This document shows, piece after piece, positions 41,326-50,250 of a DNA stretch of 64,000 nt. Positions within the stretch are counted from its first letter, which is position 1, and each line of letters starts with the position of its first letter. Position numbers and translations under genes: made by a program. The notes under the pieces were generated by a model. The model was given only the letters and a program-made list of their open reading frames with translations, was not told where the DNA came from and made no database searches. The stretch lies in contig NZ_NIRR01000013.1 of assembly GCF_002204745.1 (NCBI RefSeq), positions 1-64,000 of the forward strand. The letters are read 5' to 3'. The stretch is from Hymenobacter amundsenii (GTDB lineage: Bacteria > Bacteroidota > Bacteroidia > Cytophagales > Hymenobacteraceae).

Positions 41326-42465
41326 TTACCCCACCGACCAGAGGATTTGTTCCGTCAGCTCGCATTGGCGGTGGTGCGAATAGGTAGCCAGCGCCTCCTG
41401 CTGCCCCTGCCGGCCCAGGCGTTCCATCAGGCCCGGCTCCTGCAGCAGCCGCCCCACGGTCGCCCCGAAGGAGGCTTGGTCGCGCAACGCAAACAGCAGG
41501 CCGGTGCGGTTGTCGTCGAGCAGCTCACGGGTGCCCCCGGCGGCGGCGCCCAGCACGGGGCGGCCCGCCGCCATTGCCTCGATGGTTACCATGCCGTAGG
41601 TTTCGTTTACGGAGGCCGTAATGGAAATATCGAGGGCCCGGTAGGCTACTTCGGGCTGGGGCGTGAAGCCACGCAGGTGTACAACGTCAGTCAGGCCCAG
41701 TTCCTGAATGCGGGTTTGCAGCGCATCGGCGTAGGCGGTGCTTTCGTTGCGGGTCGGCTCGCCCACCAGCAGCAGGTGCAGCTGCGGAAACTGCTGGCGC
41801 AACGCTGCCAGTGCTTCCACCATAAAATCCTGGCCCTTGCCATCATCAAGACGGCCAATAAGGCCCAGCAGCACGGCGGCGGGGGGTAGCGCCAGCTGCA
41901 GGCGGTGGCGGGCTTCGGCGGTGGTCAGCCGCTCGTCGGCAAACCTCTCCAGCTCGACGCCCAGCGGTACAACGTGCAGCTTTTCGGGGGCCAAGCGGGT
42001 TTTCTCCAGCACCTGTTGGGCCAGGCCGGGCAGCGGGGCCAGCCAGGCCGCCAGCGCCCGGTAGCGCAGCGTGTGCACCAGTCCGCGCTTGGCCAGCCCC
42101 AACTGCATGTGTTGCTGGTAAATGAGTGGCAGCTTCGGCAGAAACAGCTTCTGGCAGAGCACGGCCAGGCCAAGGTCGCCGTTGCGGCTGATGAGCAGCG
42201 CCCGCGTCCCGAAGCCTTGCAACGCCGCGGCCAAGCGGCTGGCAGCCGGCACATCGAGGGCTTTCCAGCGGTTGTCGAGCGTTAACACGGTTATCCCCAG
42301 CTCGGTAGCGCGGGCGGCCAGCGGCGAACCGGCCCGGGTTATCACCTGCACCGGCCAGCCCCGCGCCCGCATCCAGCCGGCAAACCGGGCCGTGTTCAGT
42401 TCCAGCCCGCCCCAGCTGTCGGAAAGGCACAGGATGGTGAGGGGAAAAGGCGCTTGGGTTTCCAT
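41326..42465 (-). CDS. Glycosyltransferase family 4
   Basis: 379 residues. GT-B fold: N-terminal domain begins [16 protein letters not shown]; the C-terminal domain has [37 protein letters not shown] and the donor-binding EX7E-type [28 protein letters not shown] retaining transferase, probably adding a hexose to a cell-surface polymer. It is not next to the glycosyltransferases at 2-6 kb. No membrane helices. Confidence 0.88.
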   Translation of the reverse strand: METQAPFPLTILCLSDSWGGLELNTARFAGWMRARGWPVQVITRAGSPLAARATELGITVLTLDNRWKALDVPAASRLAAALQGFGTRALLISRNGDLGLAVLCQKLFLPKLPLIYQQHMQLGLAKRGLVHTLRYRALAAWLAPLPGLAQQVLEKTRLAPEKLHVVPLGVELERFADERLTTAEARHRLQLALPPAAVLLGLIGRLDDGKGQDFMVEALAALRQQFPQLHLLLVGEPTRNESTAYADALQTRIQELGLTDVVHLRGFTPQPEVAYRALDISITASVNETYGMVTIEAMAAGRPVLGAAAGGTRELLDDNRTGLLFALRDQASFGATVGRLLQEPGLMERLGRQGQQEALATYSHHRQCELTEQILWSVG

Positions 42466-42549
42466 TGCGCGAAGATACAGGGCTTATTATCGGCTGAACT
42501 TTATCTTCATCACTTGGCCCCAGCCATTACTATTGATTCTTCTTGATCC

Positions 42550-43098
42550 ATGAAAACCAGCTTTCTAACGCTATTTGCCACTGTTGCCGTGCTGTGCTCG
42601 ACCTGTCAGTCACGCCCAGTACCCATTTATAATCGATACGGACTGTACCGCCTAGCCGTAGCTGGTAGCGGGTGCTTCGGGACTTGCCCTGCGTTTGCAC
42701 TTGATATGGACAGTTCCCTTTCCTGCGCCTATTACGGAGGAAGATATGCCAAGCATGAGGGAAACTACCGCGGCAAGGTAGGTGCGCAACTTTGGGTGAA
42801 AGCCATAAAACAGGCTAATATGCTCAACCTGGACTCCTTGCCCGACGCCTACGCCCAGAACGATGACGCCGCCCTAGTCCAGTTCATCCTATATACCTCC
42901 AGCGGAGAAAAGCATTTCCTAGGCTCCGACGGCGCTTTACCGGATCCACTGTTCAAGCTATACATCTGGATAGCAACGCATGAATCGGCCCTGACGCTAC
43001 GCCCCGCAGCCAACAGCATCCACTTCGCCACCTACGTCCAACGAGAGCTACCGGCACCGCCCATTTCCACTCGTCGTTCGGTGGCCCCCGCAAACTAG
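42550..43098 (+). CDS. DUF6438-type lipoprotein
   Basis: 182 residues. Signal with Cys16 or Cys20 (MKTSFLTLFATVAVLCSTCQS); the second fits a lipobox less well. The mature domain has GSGCFGTCPAFALDMDSS, matching the DUF6438 start (sGCfGtCP), followed by YYGGRYAKHEGNYRGKV and AQNDDAALVQFILY. Envelope location inferred. Function unknown. Slightly lower GC than its neighbours. Confidence 0.72.
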   Translation: MKTSFLTLFATVAVLCSTCQSRPVPIYNRYGLYRLAVAGSGCFGTCPAFALDMDSSLSCAYYGGRYAKHEGNYRGKVGAQLWVKAIKQANMLNLDSLPDAYAQNDDAALVQFILYTSSGEKHFLGSDGALPDPLFKLYIWIATHESALTLRPAANSIHFATYVQRELPAPPISTRRSVAPAN

Positions 43099-43130
43099 CT
43101 TTGTTTCTTCCATCCCCCGCCCGAAAGCCT

Positions 43131-43138
43131 TACCTTTG
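43131..43138 (+). promoter_or_regulatory. -7 promoter element of the helicase gene
   Basis: TACCTTTG matches TAnnTTTG. The -33 partner is unclear (TTTG at 43100 lies 27 bp away). It is 45 bp before the helicase ATG. Confidence 0.55.
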
Positions 43139-43182
43139 CTAACAAGCCAACCGGCTTAGTTTTCCGCTGCTGACTACCGAAT

Positions 43183-45444
43183 ATGGGACTCGATTATCAC
43201 GCTTTACTGAACCCCTCGCAGGCCGCTGCCGTGATGCAGATTGAAGGCCCCTGCATGATTATTGCCGGCGCCGGCTCGGGCAAAACCCGGGTGCTTACCT
43301 ACCGCATCGCCAACCTGCTCGAACAGCAGGTGAACCCGTTCAATATCCTGGCCCTCACCTTTACCAACAAGGCCGCCAAGGAAATGCGCGCCCGAATTGA
43401 GAAGGTCGTCGGCCCAGAGGCTAAGAACCTGTGGATGGGCACGTTTCACAGCATTTTCGCCCGCATTCTGCGCTCCGAAGCCGACAAAATCGGCTACCCC
43501 CGCTCGTTCACCATCTACGACACCCAGGACTCCAAAACCCTGATTGGCCAGATCCTGAAAGAGCTGGAATTGGATGACAAGATGTACAAGCCCAATATGG
43601 TGCTAAGCCGCATTTCGGGGGCCAAGAACAAGCTGATTTCGGTGCAGCAATACCTCCAGGACCCCGTGATAAAGCAGGACGATGAGGCGGCCATGCGGCC
43701 CAAGCTGGGCGTGATTTATCAGCAGTACGCCAACCGCTGCTTCAAGGCCGGGGCCATGGACTTCGACGACCTGCTCTACCAGACCAACGTGCTGTTTAAG
43801 GACCACCCCGATGTGTTGAACAAGTACCAGAACATGTTCAAGTACGTGATGGTAGACGAGTACCAGGACACTAACTACTCGCAGTACCTGATTGCCCGCA
43901 AGCTGGCCGCCAAGGAGCGTAACATCTGCGTGGTCGGCGACGATGCGCAGAGCATTTACGCCTTCCGCGGGGCCGATATTCAGAACATCCTCAACTTCGA
44001 GAAGGATTATCCCGAGCTGCAGGTGTTCAAGCTGGAGCAGAACTACCGCTCGACCCAGAACATCGTGAAGGCGGCCAACTCGGTTATCAAAAACAACCAG
44101 GCCCAGCTGCGCAAAGACGTGTTTTCCGACAACGAGGAAGGCCCGCTGATTGAGGTGTTCAAGGCTTCTTCTGACAACGAGGAAGGCAAGCTGGTGGCCC
44201 AGAGCATCTACGAGGACAAGATGAACCAGCATCTGTCCTACGACAACTTTGCCATTCTTTACCGCACCAACGCCCAGAGCCGGGCCATGGAGGAGTCGTT
44301 GCGCAAGCTCGGAATCCGCTACAAAATTGTGGGCGGCCTAAGCTTCTACCAGCGCAAGGAAATTAAAGACCTGGTGGCTTACCTGCGCCTCACGGTGAAC
44401 CCCAACGACGAGCAGGCGCTGCGCCGGGTTATAAACTACCCCAAGCGCGGCATCGGCGACACGACGCTTGCCAAGCTCATCAACGCGGCCGAGGAAGCCA
44501 ACCACACTATCTGGGAGGTAGTCAGCAACGCCGATAAGTTTCTGCCGACCCGCACGGCCAACCCGATTGTCGATTTTTCGGAGAAAATAAAGGCCTACAC
44601 CACCGTGGCGGCCAAGGAAGATGCGTTTGAAGCGGCCAAGTTCATTGCCAAGAACTCGGGCATGGTCGAGGAACTCTATGCCGATAAAAGCATCGAAGGC
44701 CTTTCGCGCTACGAGAACATCCAGGAACTGCTCAACGGCATCAAGGCCTTCGTGGAAGACCCTGAGCGCGAGGACAAAACGCTTGGCTCCTTCCTGCAGG
44801 ATATTGCCCTGGTAACCGACTCGGACCTCAAGGATGCTCAGGCCGAAGGTGAGCAGGTGACCATGATGACCATTCACTCGGCTAAAGGCCTGGAATTCCG
44901 CAACGTGTACATCGTGGGCATGGAGGAAAACCTGTTTCCGAGCCAGATGATGATTACCTCCCGGACCGATTTGGAGGAGGAGCGCCGCCTGTTCTACGTG
45001 GCCATCACGCGGGCCGAAAAGAAACTGACCCTCAGCTACGCCACCTCCCGCTACCAATGGGGCAACTTACGCAGCTGTGAGAAAAGCCGCTTTCTGGATG
45101 AAATCGACCCGAAGTACGTCGACTTCAAGTTCTCCTCGGGGCCCGGTCCCGACCGGGCCGGACCCGGCGAGTCGCCATTCGGGCACGTGTTTGAGCGCCG
45201 TTCGAACCTGATTCCGCCCCCGCCCCGTAAGAATGCCGCCACCTACTACGTGGCCCCCGCCGACTTCGCGCCCTCCGACACGAGCAAGCTGCAAACCGGC
45301 CAGCGCGTGGAGCATCCCAAGTTCGGCTTCGGCACCGTCAGTAAGCTCGAAACGGTATCGGGCTCCACCAAAGCCGTGATTCAGTTCGAGGAAGTAGGCG
45401 AAAAGACGCTGTTGCTGAGCTTCGCCAAGCTGCGGGTGCATTAA
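43183..45444 (+). CDS. UvrD/PcrA-family DNA helicase
   Basis: 753 residues. Superfamily 1A motifs in order: I (Walker A) AGAGSGKTRV at 28-37, Ia LTFTNKAAKEM, II (Walker B) VDEYQDTN, III GDDAQSIYAFRGA, IV EQNYRST, V TIHSAKGLEF and VI FYVAITRAEKKL. The C-terminal TGQRVEHPKFGFGTVSKLETV domain is the Tudor-like RNA-polymerase-binding module of PcrA. Used in repair and in clearing collisions between replication and transcription. Length and start normal. Confidence 0.93.
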   Translation: MGLDYHALLNPSQAAAVMQIEGPCMIIAGAGSGKTRVLTYRIANLLEQQVNPFNILALTFTNKAAKEMRARIEKVVGPEAKNLWMGTFHSIFARILRSEADKIGYPRSFTIYDTQDSKTLIGQILKELELDDKMYKPNMVLSRISGAKNKLISVQQYLQDPVIKQDDEAAMRPKLGVIYQQYANRCFKAGAMDFDDLLYQTNVLFKDHPDVLNKYQNMFKYVMVDEYQDTNYSQYLIARKLAAKERNICVVGDDAQSIYAFRGADIQNILNFEKDYPELQVFKLEQNYRSTQNIVKAANSVIKNNQAQLRKDVFSDNEEGPLIEVFKASSDNEEGKLVAQSIYEDKMNQHLSYDNFAILYRTNAQSRAMEESLRKLGIRYKIVGGLSFYQRKEIKDLVAYLRLTVNPNDEQALRRVINYPKRGIGDTTLAKLINAAEEANHTIWEVVSNADKFLPTRTANPIVDFSEKIKAYTTVAAKEDAFEAAKFIAKNSGMVEELYADKSIEGLSRYENIQELLNGIKAFVEDPEREDKTLGSFLQDIALVTDSDLKDAQAEGEQVTMMTIHSAKGLEFRNVYIVGMEENLFPSQMMITSRTDLEEERRLFYVAITRAEKKLTLSYATSRYQWGNLRSCEKSRFLDEIDPKYVDFKFSSGPGPDRAGPGESPFGHVFERRSNLIPPPPRKNAATYYVAPADFAPSDTSKLQTGQRVEHPKFGFGTVSKLETVSGSTKAVIQFEEVGEKTLLLSFAKLRVH

Positions 45445-45583
45445 GCAGATTCTGGCCTTCCTGCGCTCCTTTGCGTTACTTTAGGGAAACGTAGCACGGC
45501 GAAGGCGCGTCACGCTGCCTCTGCCAAACCTTGCCCGACCAGTTTCTGTGCAAAGCACACGGCCAACAGGGTAATGTTTGGCG

Positions 45584-45591
45584 TATATTTG
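45584..45591 (+). promoter_or_regulatory. -7 promoter element of the DUF4290 gene
   Basis: TATATTTG fits TAnnTTTG. It is 21 bp before the ATG, typical of short leaders in this phylum. A clear -33 box is missing. Confidence 0.55.
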
Positions 45592-45611
45592 ACCTTTCGA
45601 ATACCATTTTC

Positions 45612-46349
45612 ATGACCCTCCCTTCTCTTCATAAACACGAGCTGCTCCAGCGCGAATACGGCCAGAGTACGTTTGAGCTCGTCCAGCAGCTGGCTGCCAT
45701 CGAGGACCGCGCCGAGCGCACTCGGCGGGCCCAGCAGATCGTCCAGCTCATCTTCCGCCTCCAGCCCACGCTACGCGACCAGCCCGACAGCCAGGCCAAA
45801 GTGTGGAACCACGTGTTTGAAATGGCCGACGGTGAGCTCGACGTCGATGCACCTTTTCCGTTGGTAGCCCAGGTGAACCTGGCCCCGCCCCAGCGCTTGG
45901 CTTACCCTACCAAAGGCCCCAAGTTTCGGGCCTACGGGCAGGTAGTGGAGCAGTTGGTCGCCCAGGCCCTGACGTTGGAAGACGCGACCGAGCGTGAGCA
46001 GGCGGCCATTGTTATCGGCCGGACGATGAAGTTCCTGTACCGCTCCCACAACAAGGAAAACGCCAAGGACATCACCATTATCAAGCACCTGCGGGAGCTT
46101 TCCAATGGCCAGCTCGACCTCGACCCCGACCGGGTAAATACCGAAAACCTGTTCGAGTTCACCACGGCCACCGGCCGGCCCGCACCCTTTATTGTGCCCC
46201 AACCCCGCCAGGAACGCGAAAACAGCAGCGGCGGCGGCAACCGTCGGGGCGGTAATGGCGGCGGTAGTGGCGGCAGTGGCAACCGTCGCGACAAGCAGCG
46301 CCGTGGGGGCCGTAAAAACCGCCAGGAGCCCCAGCAGCCTCCGCAGTAA
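45612..46349 (+). CDS. DUF4290 family protein
   Basis: 245 residues from ATG 45612 (MTLPSLHKHELLQREYGQ). The N-terminal 180 residues match the DUF4290 pattern: VQQLAAIEDRAERTRRAQQIV, VWNHVFEMADGELDVD, YPTKGPKFRAYGQ. The C-terminal 60 residues are low complexity, Gly/Arg/Asn-rich (GGGNRRGGNGGGSGGSGNRR), possibly RNA-binding. Function unknown; Bacteroidota-specific family. It precedes murA, with a heptad inverted repeat between them. Confidence 0.85.
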   Translation: MTLPSLHKHELLQREYGQSTFELVQQLAAIEDRAERTRRAQQIVQLIFRLQPTLRDQPDSQAKVWNHVFEMADGELDVDAPFPLVAQVNLAPPQRLAYPTKGPKFRAYGQVVEQLVAQALTLEDATEREQAAIVIGRTMKFLYRSHNKENAKDITIIKHLRELSNGQLDLDPDRVNTENLFEFTTATGRPAPFIVPQPRQERENSSGGGNRRGGNGGGSGGSGNRRDKQRRGGRKNRQEPQQPPQ

Positions 46350-46355
46350 TTGGGT

Positions 46356-46468
46356 TTTAGCTATTAGCTGACAGCTGTTAGCCAATAGCTTTTTCAGTGC
46401 CTAGTTCCTATCAGTTCAATACCGAACATAAAAGCTGACAGCTATCAGCTAAAAGCTAACAGCTTAAA
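46356..46468. repeat. AGCT-type heptad inverted repeat
   Basis: Left 46358-46392 is five in-phase 7-mers (TAGCTAT TAGCTGA CAGCTGT TAGCCAA TAGCTTT). Right 46432-46466 is five (AAGCTGA CAGCTAT CAGCTAA AAGCTAA CAGCTTA). Same type as 33696. It fills the gap between DUF4290 and murA and ends a few bases before the murA ATG. Confidence 0.85.
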
Positions 46469-46472
46469 ACGA

Positions 46473-47777
46473 ATGGCCTCTTTTGAAGTAATTGGCGGCA
46501 AGCCGCTGCACGGTGAGATAGTGCCCCAGGGGGCAAAAAACGAAGCGCTTCAGATTTTGTGCGCCGTGCTGCTCACGCCTGAGCCCGTCACGATTACCAA
46601 TATCCCCGACATCCGCGACGTCAACAAGCTCATGGAGCTGCTGCGCGACATGGGCGTGAAGGTGGGCAAGCTGGCTCCTGGTAGCTACCGCTTCCAGGCC
46701 GATAACGTGAGCCTCGACTACCTCGACACGCCCGAGTTCGTGGCCCAGGCCGGGGCATTGCGGGGGTCAGTGATGATTCTGGGCCCTATGCTGGCCCGCT
46801 TTGGGCGCTGCCAGCTGCCTAAGCCGGGCGGCGACAAAATCGGCCGCCGGCCGATGGACACGCACTTTCTGGGCCTCGAAAAACTGGGCGGCAAGCTCAC
46901 GCTCGAAGGCAAGGACTTCTACCGCATCAAGGCTGAAAATGGCCTGACCGGCGCCTACATGATGCTCGATGAGGCCTCGGTAACGGGCACGGCCAACATT
47001 GTGATGGCCGCCGTACTGGCCCAGGGCACGACCACCATCTACAACGCTGCCTGCGAGCCGTATTTGCAACAGCTCTGCAAGATGCTGGTGCGCATGGGCG
47101 CTACCATCAACGGCATCGGCTCGAACCTGCTTACCATCGAGGGCGTGGAGCAACTCGGCGGCACCGAGCACCGGATGCTGCCCGACATGATTGAAATCGG
47201 CTCCTTCATTGGCCTGGCGGCCATGACGGGCTCCGAAATCACCATCAAAGACTGCCAGATTGCCGAGCTGGGCCTCATTCCCGACACCTTCCGCAAGCTG
47301 GGCATCAAGCTCGAATTCCGGGGCGACGACATCTATATCCCGGCCCAGCAGCACTACGAAATCGACACCTACCTCGACGGCAGCATCCTCACGATTTCCG
47401 ACCACACCTGGCCCGGCTTCACGCCCGATTTGCTCAGCATTGTGCTCGTAGTGGCCACCCAGGCCAAGGGCACGGTGCTCATTCACCAGAAAATGTTCGA
47501 GTCGCGGTTGTTCTTTGTCGACAAGCTCATTGATATGGGGGCGCAGGTGATTCTCTGCGACCCCCACCGGGCCACCGTCATTGGCCTCAACCACCAGAAG
47601 CGCCTGCACGGCATCACCATGACCTCGCCCGACATTCGGGCCGGCGTGGCCTTGCTCATCGCGGCCCTCTCGGCCGAGGGCCGCAGCGTGATTGAGAATG
47701 TGGAGCAGATTGACCGCGGCTACCAGCACATCGACCAGCGCCTGATTGCTCTGGGCGCCCAGATCCGGCGCTTGTAA
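46473..47777 (+). CDS. murA: UDP-N-acetylglucosamine 1-carboxyvinyltransferase MurA, Asp variant
   Basis: 434 residues. The enolpyruvyl-transferase inside-out barrel motifs are present: NEALQILCAV, LGPMLARFGRCQLPKPGGDKIGRRP, and the C-terminal PDIRAGVALLIAAL with a final Arg-rich end. The loop Cys that attacks phosphoenolpyruvate (Cys115 in E. coli) is Asp121 here (GGDKIGRRP). Asp variants remain active but are resistant to fosfomycin. First committed step of peptidoglycan synthesis, cytosolic. Confidence 0.94.
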   Translation: MASFEVIGGKPLHGEIVPQGAKNEALQILCAVLLTPEPVTITNIPDIRDVNKLMELLRDMGVKVGKLAPGSYRFQADNVSLDYLDTPEFVAQAGALRGSVMILGPMLARFGRCQLPKPGGDKIGRRPMDTHFLGLEKLGGKLTLEGKDFYRIKAENGLTGAYMMLDEASVTGTANIVMAAVLAQGTTTIYNAACEPYLQQLCKMLVRMGATINGIGSNLLTIEGVEQLGGTEHRMLPDMIEIGSFIGLAAMTGSEITIKDCQIAELGLIPDTFRKLGIKLEFRGDDIYIPAQQHYEIDTYLDGSILTISDHTWPGFTPDLLSIVLVVATQAKGTVLIHQKMFESRLFFVDKLIDMGAQVILCDPHRATVIGLNHQKRLHGITMTSPDIRAGVALLIAALSAEGRSVIENVEQIDRGYQHIDQRLIALGAQIRRL

Positions 47778-47836
47778 GCACCTCCGCTTTGCCATACCCA
47801 CGCCCGGTTTCTGCCCGCAGAAGCCGGGCGGTGCTG
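47777..47836 (+). terminator. Terminator-like hairpin after murA
   Basis: CGCCCGGTTTCTGC (47801-47814) pairs with GCAGAAGCCGGGCG (47817-47830), 13 of 14 bases; a T-run is weak (GTGCTGTTTC). The outer AGCACC and GGTGCT also pair. Confidence 0.6.
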
Positions 47837-47933
47837 TTTCGTGCCCCAGTGCATACCACGGGCTGGGGCCGCGGCGTTGAGATATTGTGCGGGCGACGCG
47901 GGGCGATGGGGTCACCTTTTATCCTTTCTGGTT

Positions 47934-48788
47934 ATGCGTACCCCGAGTCTGCTCCTGCTAATTATGGTTGCCGGGTTGGCATCCTGCGAAAAACGCGAAG
48001 ACGTTGCCCAGGACAAGATGTTGGCCATTTCGGAATTGATGGAGGCACCTGCTGCCTCCTACGCGCCGCCCATTGCTTCCTCCCCAAACGAGATTCCCGT
48101 ACCTGCTGCCCCGGCGGCCAGCCGTAAGCTTATCTACCACGCTAATGTGCGGGTAAAGGTGGCCGACCTTCCGCGGGCCAACCAGCACATGGACAGTCTT
48201 ACGCGCAGTTTTGGGGCGTACGTTGAGGAGGTTTCCGAAGTGCGGGAAGACACGGAGTGGCGACACGAGATGAAAATCCGGATTGCGCCGGCCCAATTCG
48301 CGGCCATGCTCGCCGGCCTGGGCCATTTGGGCACCGTCGAATCCAAACGGCTGTCGACGGAGGACGTGACGGCCCGGCACGCCGATATTTCGGCCCGGCT
48401 GGCTTCTAAGCGGGCCCTGGAGCAGCGCTACCTGGCCCTGCTCGGCCAAGCCCGCAAGGTAACCGACATGGTCGAAATCGAGGAGAAGATGGGCGAAATC
48501 CGGGAGGAGATTGAGGCCACCGAAAGCCGCTTGCGCACTCTCAACGACGAGGTCGGCTATTCCACCATCCGGCTCACGTACTATCAGCTCCTGAGTCAGC
48601 CCCGCCCCGACGCACCAGTACTATCATTTAGTAGCCGCCTGCTGGAGTCGTTTTACAGCGGCTGGCAGCTGCTCACCAATTTGGTGCTGGGCCTCGTGGC
48701 AATGTGGCCACTGCTGCTGGGGCTGGCCGCTGCCGTAGTGGCGCTACGGGTCTGGTGGCGGCGACGGGCCCACCGCCGCAACGGCTGA
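47934..48788 (+). CDS. DUF4349 lipoprotein
   Basis: 284 residues from ATG 47934. Lipoprotein signal (MRTPSLLLLIMVAGLASCEKRE, Cys18). The DUF4349 domain starts RKLIYHANVRVKVADLPRANQHMDSL and contains a coiled-coil stretch (VTDMVEIEEKMGEIREEIEATESRLRTLND). A C-terminal membrane helix (WQLLTNLVLGLVAMWPLLLGLAAAVVALRVWW) is followed by a positive tail, so the protein is anchored at both ends. Role unknown. A shorter paralogue follows 127 bp downstream. Confidence 0.85.
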   Translation: MRTPSLLLLIMVAGLASCEKREDVAQDKMLAISELMEAPAASYAPPIASSPNEIPVPAAPAASRKLIYHANVRVKVADLPRANQHMDSLTRSFGAYVEEVSEVREDTEWRHEMKIRIAPAQFAAMLAGLGHLGTVESKRLSTEDVTARHADISARLASKRALEQRYLALLGQARKVTDMVEIEEKMGEIREEIEATESRLRTLNDEVGYSTIRLTYYQLLSQPRPDAPVLSFSSRLLESFYSGWQLLTNLVLGLVAMWPLLLGLAAAVVALRVWWRRRAHRRNG

Positions 48789-48915
48789 ACCACGCAGCTC
48801 CGACCGACGAACTAGCCGAATACCGCACCGGGATTGGGTTACGTTTGGTGGGCCCGGCGTATGAACCGGCAGAAGCTGCGCAGCTTTTTCATCTTCCTCC
48901 CAAGTATTCTCTCCG

Positions 48916-49698
48916 ATGAAAAACTACGTGCGTCTGCTCCCGCTGCTGGGGCTGATGCTGGCCGGGTGCGCCCAGTCAGCCGAAACAGAAATGGTGGAAC
49001 CCACCGAAACCGCGGCCGTCCCCGCTCCCACAAATCTGCTAGCTCCTGCCCCGGCGGTCGGGCCAACGGAAACCGCTAGCCCTGCCCCCGAGGTGCCGCT
49101 GGCCCGCCTGTGGCGGACGGCGGGCCATCCCGTCATCTATCAGGGCACGATGGAGCTGGAGGTAGATGATTTCACCACCGCCTCCGCCCGCCTCGATACC
49201 GTGCTCATCCAGCGCGGGGCCTACCTCACCAACGCCCTCGAAACCACCGACACCGGCCGTCATCAGCAGGTGCTCACCATCCGGGTACCGTCGGCCCAGT
49301 TCCTGGCCCTTACCAGCGCCCTCACCCGCCTGGGCACCGTGCACCACAAGCAGCTCACCTCCCGCGACGTAGCCGCCGAATTGGCCCGGCAGGCCGCTAA
49401 ACCAGGCGCCCGGCCGGATACCGCAGCCACCCGCCAAGCCGCCACCGAGCACCAATTGCTAACGGAACAAGCGGCCCTGGCCACGCTTCAACTCACCTAC
49501 TTCCAGTTCCGGCCCGCCACCGACCTGGTCCCGCCGGAAGCAGCCGTAGCACCCCGCATCCGAGCAGGATTGTGGTTTGGCTGGCGCATCGTCGGCCAGC
49601 TATTTATTGCCCTGGCTTACGTGTGGCCCTTGCTGCTGGGGGTAGCCGGTTGGGGGTTCTGGCACTGGCGGCGCACCAGCACGGCCGTCGGCCAGTAG
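48916..49698 (+). CDS. DUF4349-like lipoprotein, shorter paralogue
   Basis: 260 residues. Lipoprotein signal (MKNYVRLLPLLGLMLAGCAQS, Cys18) and an Ala/Pro/Thr-rich spacer, then VIYQGTMELEVDDFTTASARLDTV and LTIRVPSAQFLALTSALTRLGTVHHKQLTSRDVAAEL, aligned with the neighbour. The central coiled coil of the neighbour is shortened. One C-terminal membrane helix (RIVGQLFIALAYVWPLLLGVAGWGFW). Probably arose by tandem duplication. Confidence 0.82.
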   Translation: MKNYVRLLPLLGLMLAGCAQSAETEMVEPTETAAVPAPTNLLAPAPAVGPTETASPAPEVPLARLWRTAGHPVIYQGTMELEVDDFTTASARLDTVLIQRGAYLTNALETTDTGRHQQVLTIRVPSAQFLALTSALTRLGTVHHKQLTSRDVAAELARQAAKPGARPDTAATRQAATEHQLLTEQAALATLQLTYFQFRPATDLVPPEAAVAPRIRAGLWFGWRIVGQLFIALAYVWPLLLGVAGWGFWHWRRTSTAVGQ

Positions 49699-49720
49699 CG
49701 CTGCTGGTGCTGGTTGCCAA

Positions 49721-49755
49721 AAACGCCCCGCTGGCCAGAAGCCAACGGGGCGTTT
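49721..49755. terminator. Bidirectional terminator
   Basis: AAACGCCCCGCTGGC (49721-49735) pairs with GCCAACGGGGCGTTT (49741-49755), 14 of 15 bases, with A and T runs at both ends. It lies between the convergent DUF4349 and holin-like genes. Confidence 0.8.
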
Positions 49756-49779
49756 AGTTGATGGAAACCTGTAGTTCGG

Positions 49780-50115
49780 TTAGTCCACTACCAGATCGAC
49801 TACTGCCGTTGCCAGCGAGAGGGCGATACTGAAGATGAGTGCCGATATAAAGCCATCGATTTCAAAGCTCGACATCAGGTAGCTGGCCAGCATCACAATC
49901 AGGGCGTTGATGACGAACAGAAACAGCCCCAAAGTGATGATGGTAATCGGCAGCCCAATGATTTGCAGAATTGGCTTAACCACCGCATTGAGGATGGCCA
50001 GCACGATAACCAGAATCATGGAAGCGCCGAACCCATCAATCTGAGCACCGGGCAGAAAATTTGCCAGCGCATACGTGATGATGGCGGAGAGAATGAATTT
50101 GAGAATGAAGCCCAT
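49780..50115 (-). CDS. 4-TM phage-holin-family membrane protein
   Basis: 111 residues from ATG 50115 (MGFILKFILSAIITYALANFLPG). Four hydrophobic helices separated by short loops with Pro-Gly (LPGAQIDGFG) and KPILQIIGLPITIITLGLFLFVINALIV. This matches the 'mycobacterial 4-TM phage holin' family (pfam04020), which is widespread in ordinary chromosomes and not a phage marker. Function unknown. Confidence 0.87.
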   Translation of the reverse strand: MGFILKFILSAIITYALANFLPGAQIDGFGASMILVIVLAILNAVVKPILQIIGLPITIITLGLFLFVINALIVMLASYLMSSFEIDGFISALIFSIALSLATAVVDLVVD

Positions 50116-50250
50116 AAGGCAAAAAACAGTTTTAAGTGAGAGATGTACAGCATTCAGGGAGTTGAATACTGTACGCACTTAATTCTTTTCCGTTGTTGCA
50201 GATTGCTTTTCCGTTGCCGGTGCGCTCCTAACAAGGCTTACCCCAAGGCC

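Noticed and set aside
49780..50115. Holin gene as evidence of a prophage
   Set aside because: This 4-TM family is common in bacterial chromosomes and there is no lysin, integrase or structural phage gene nearby.
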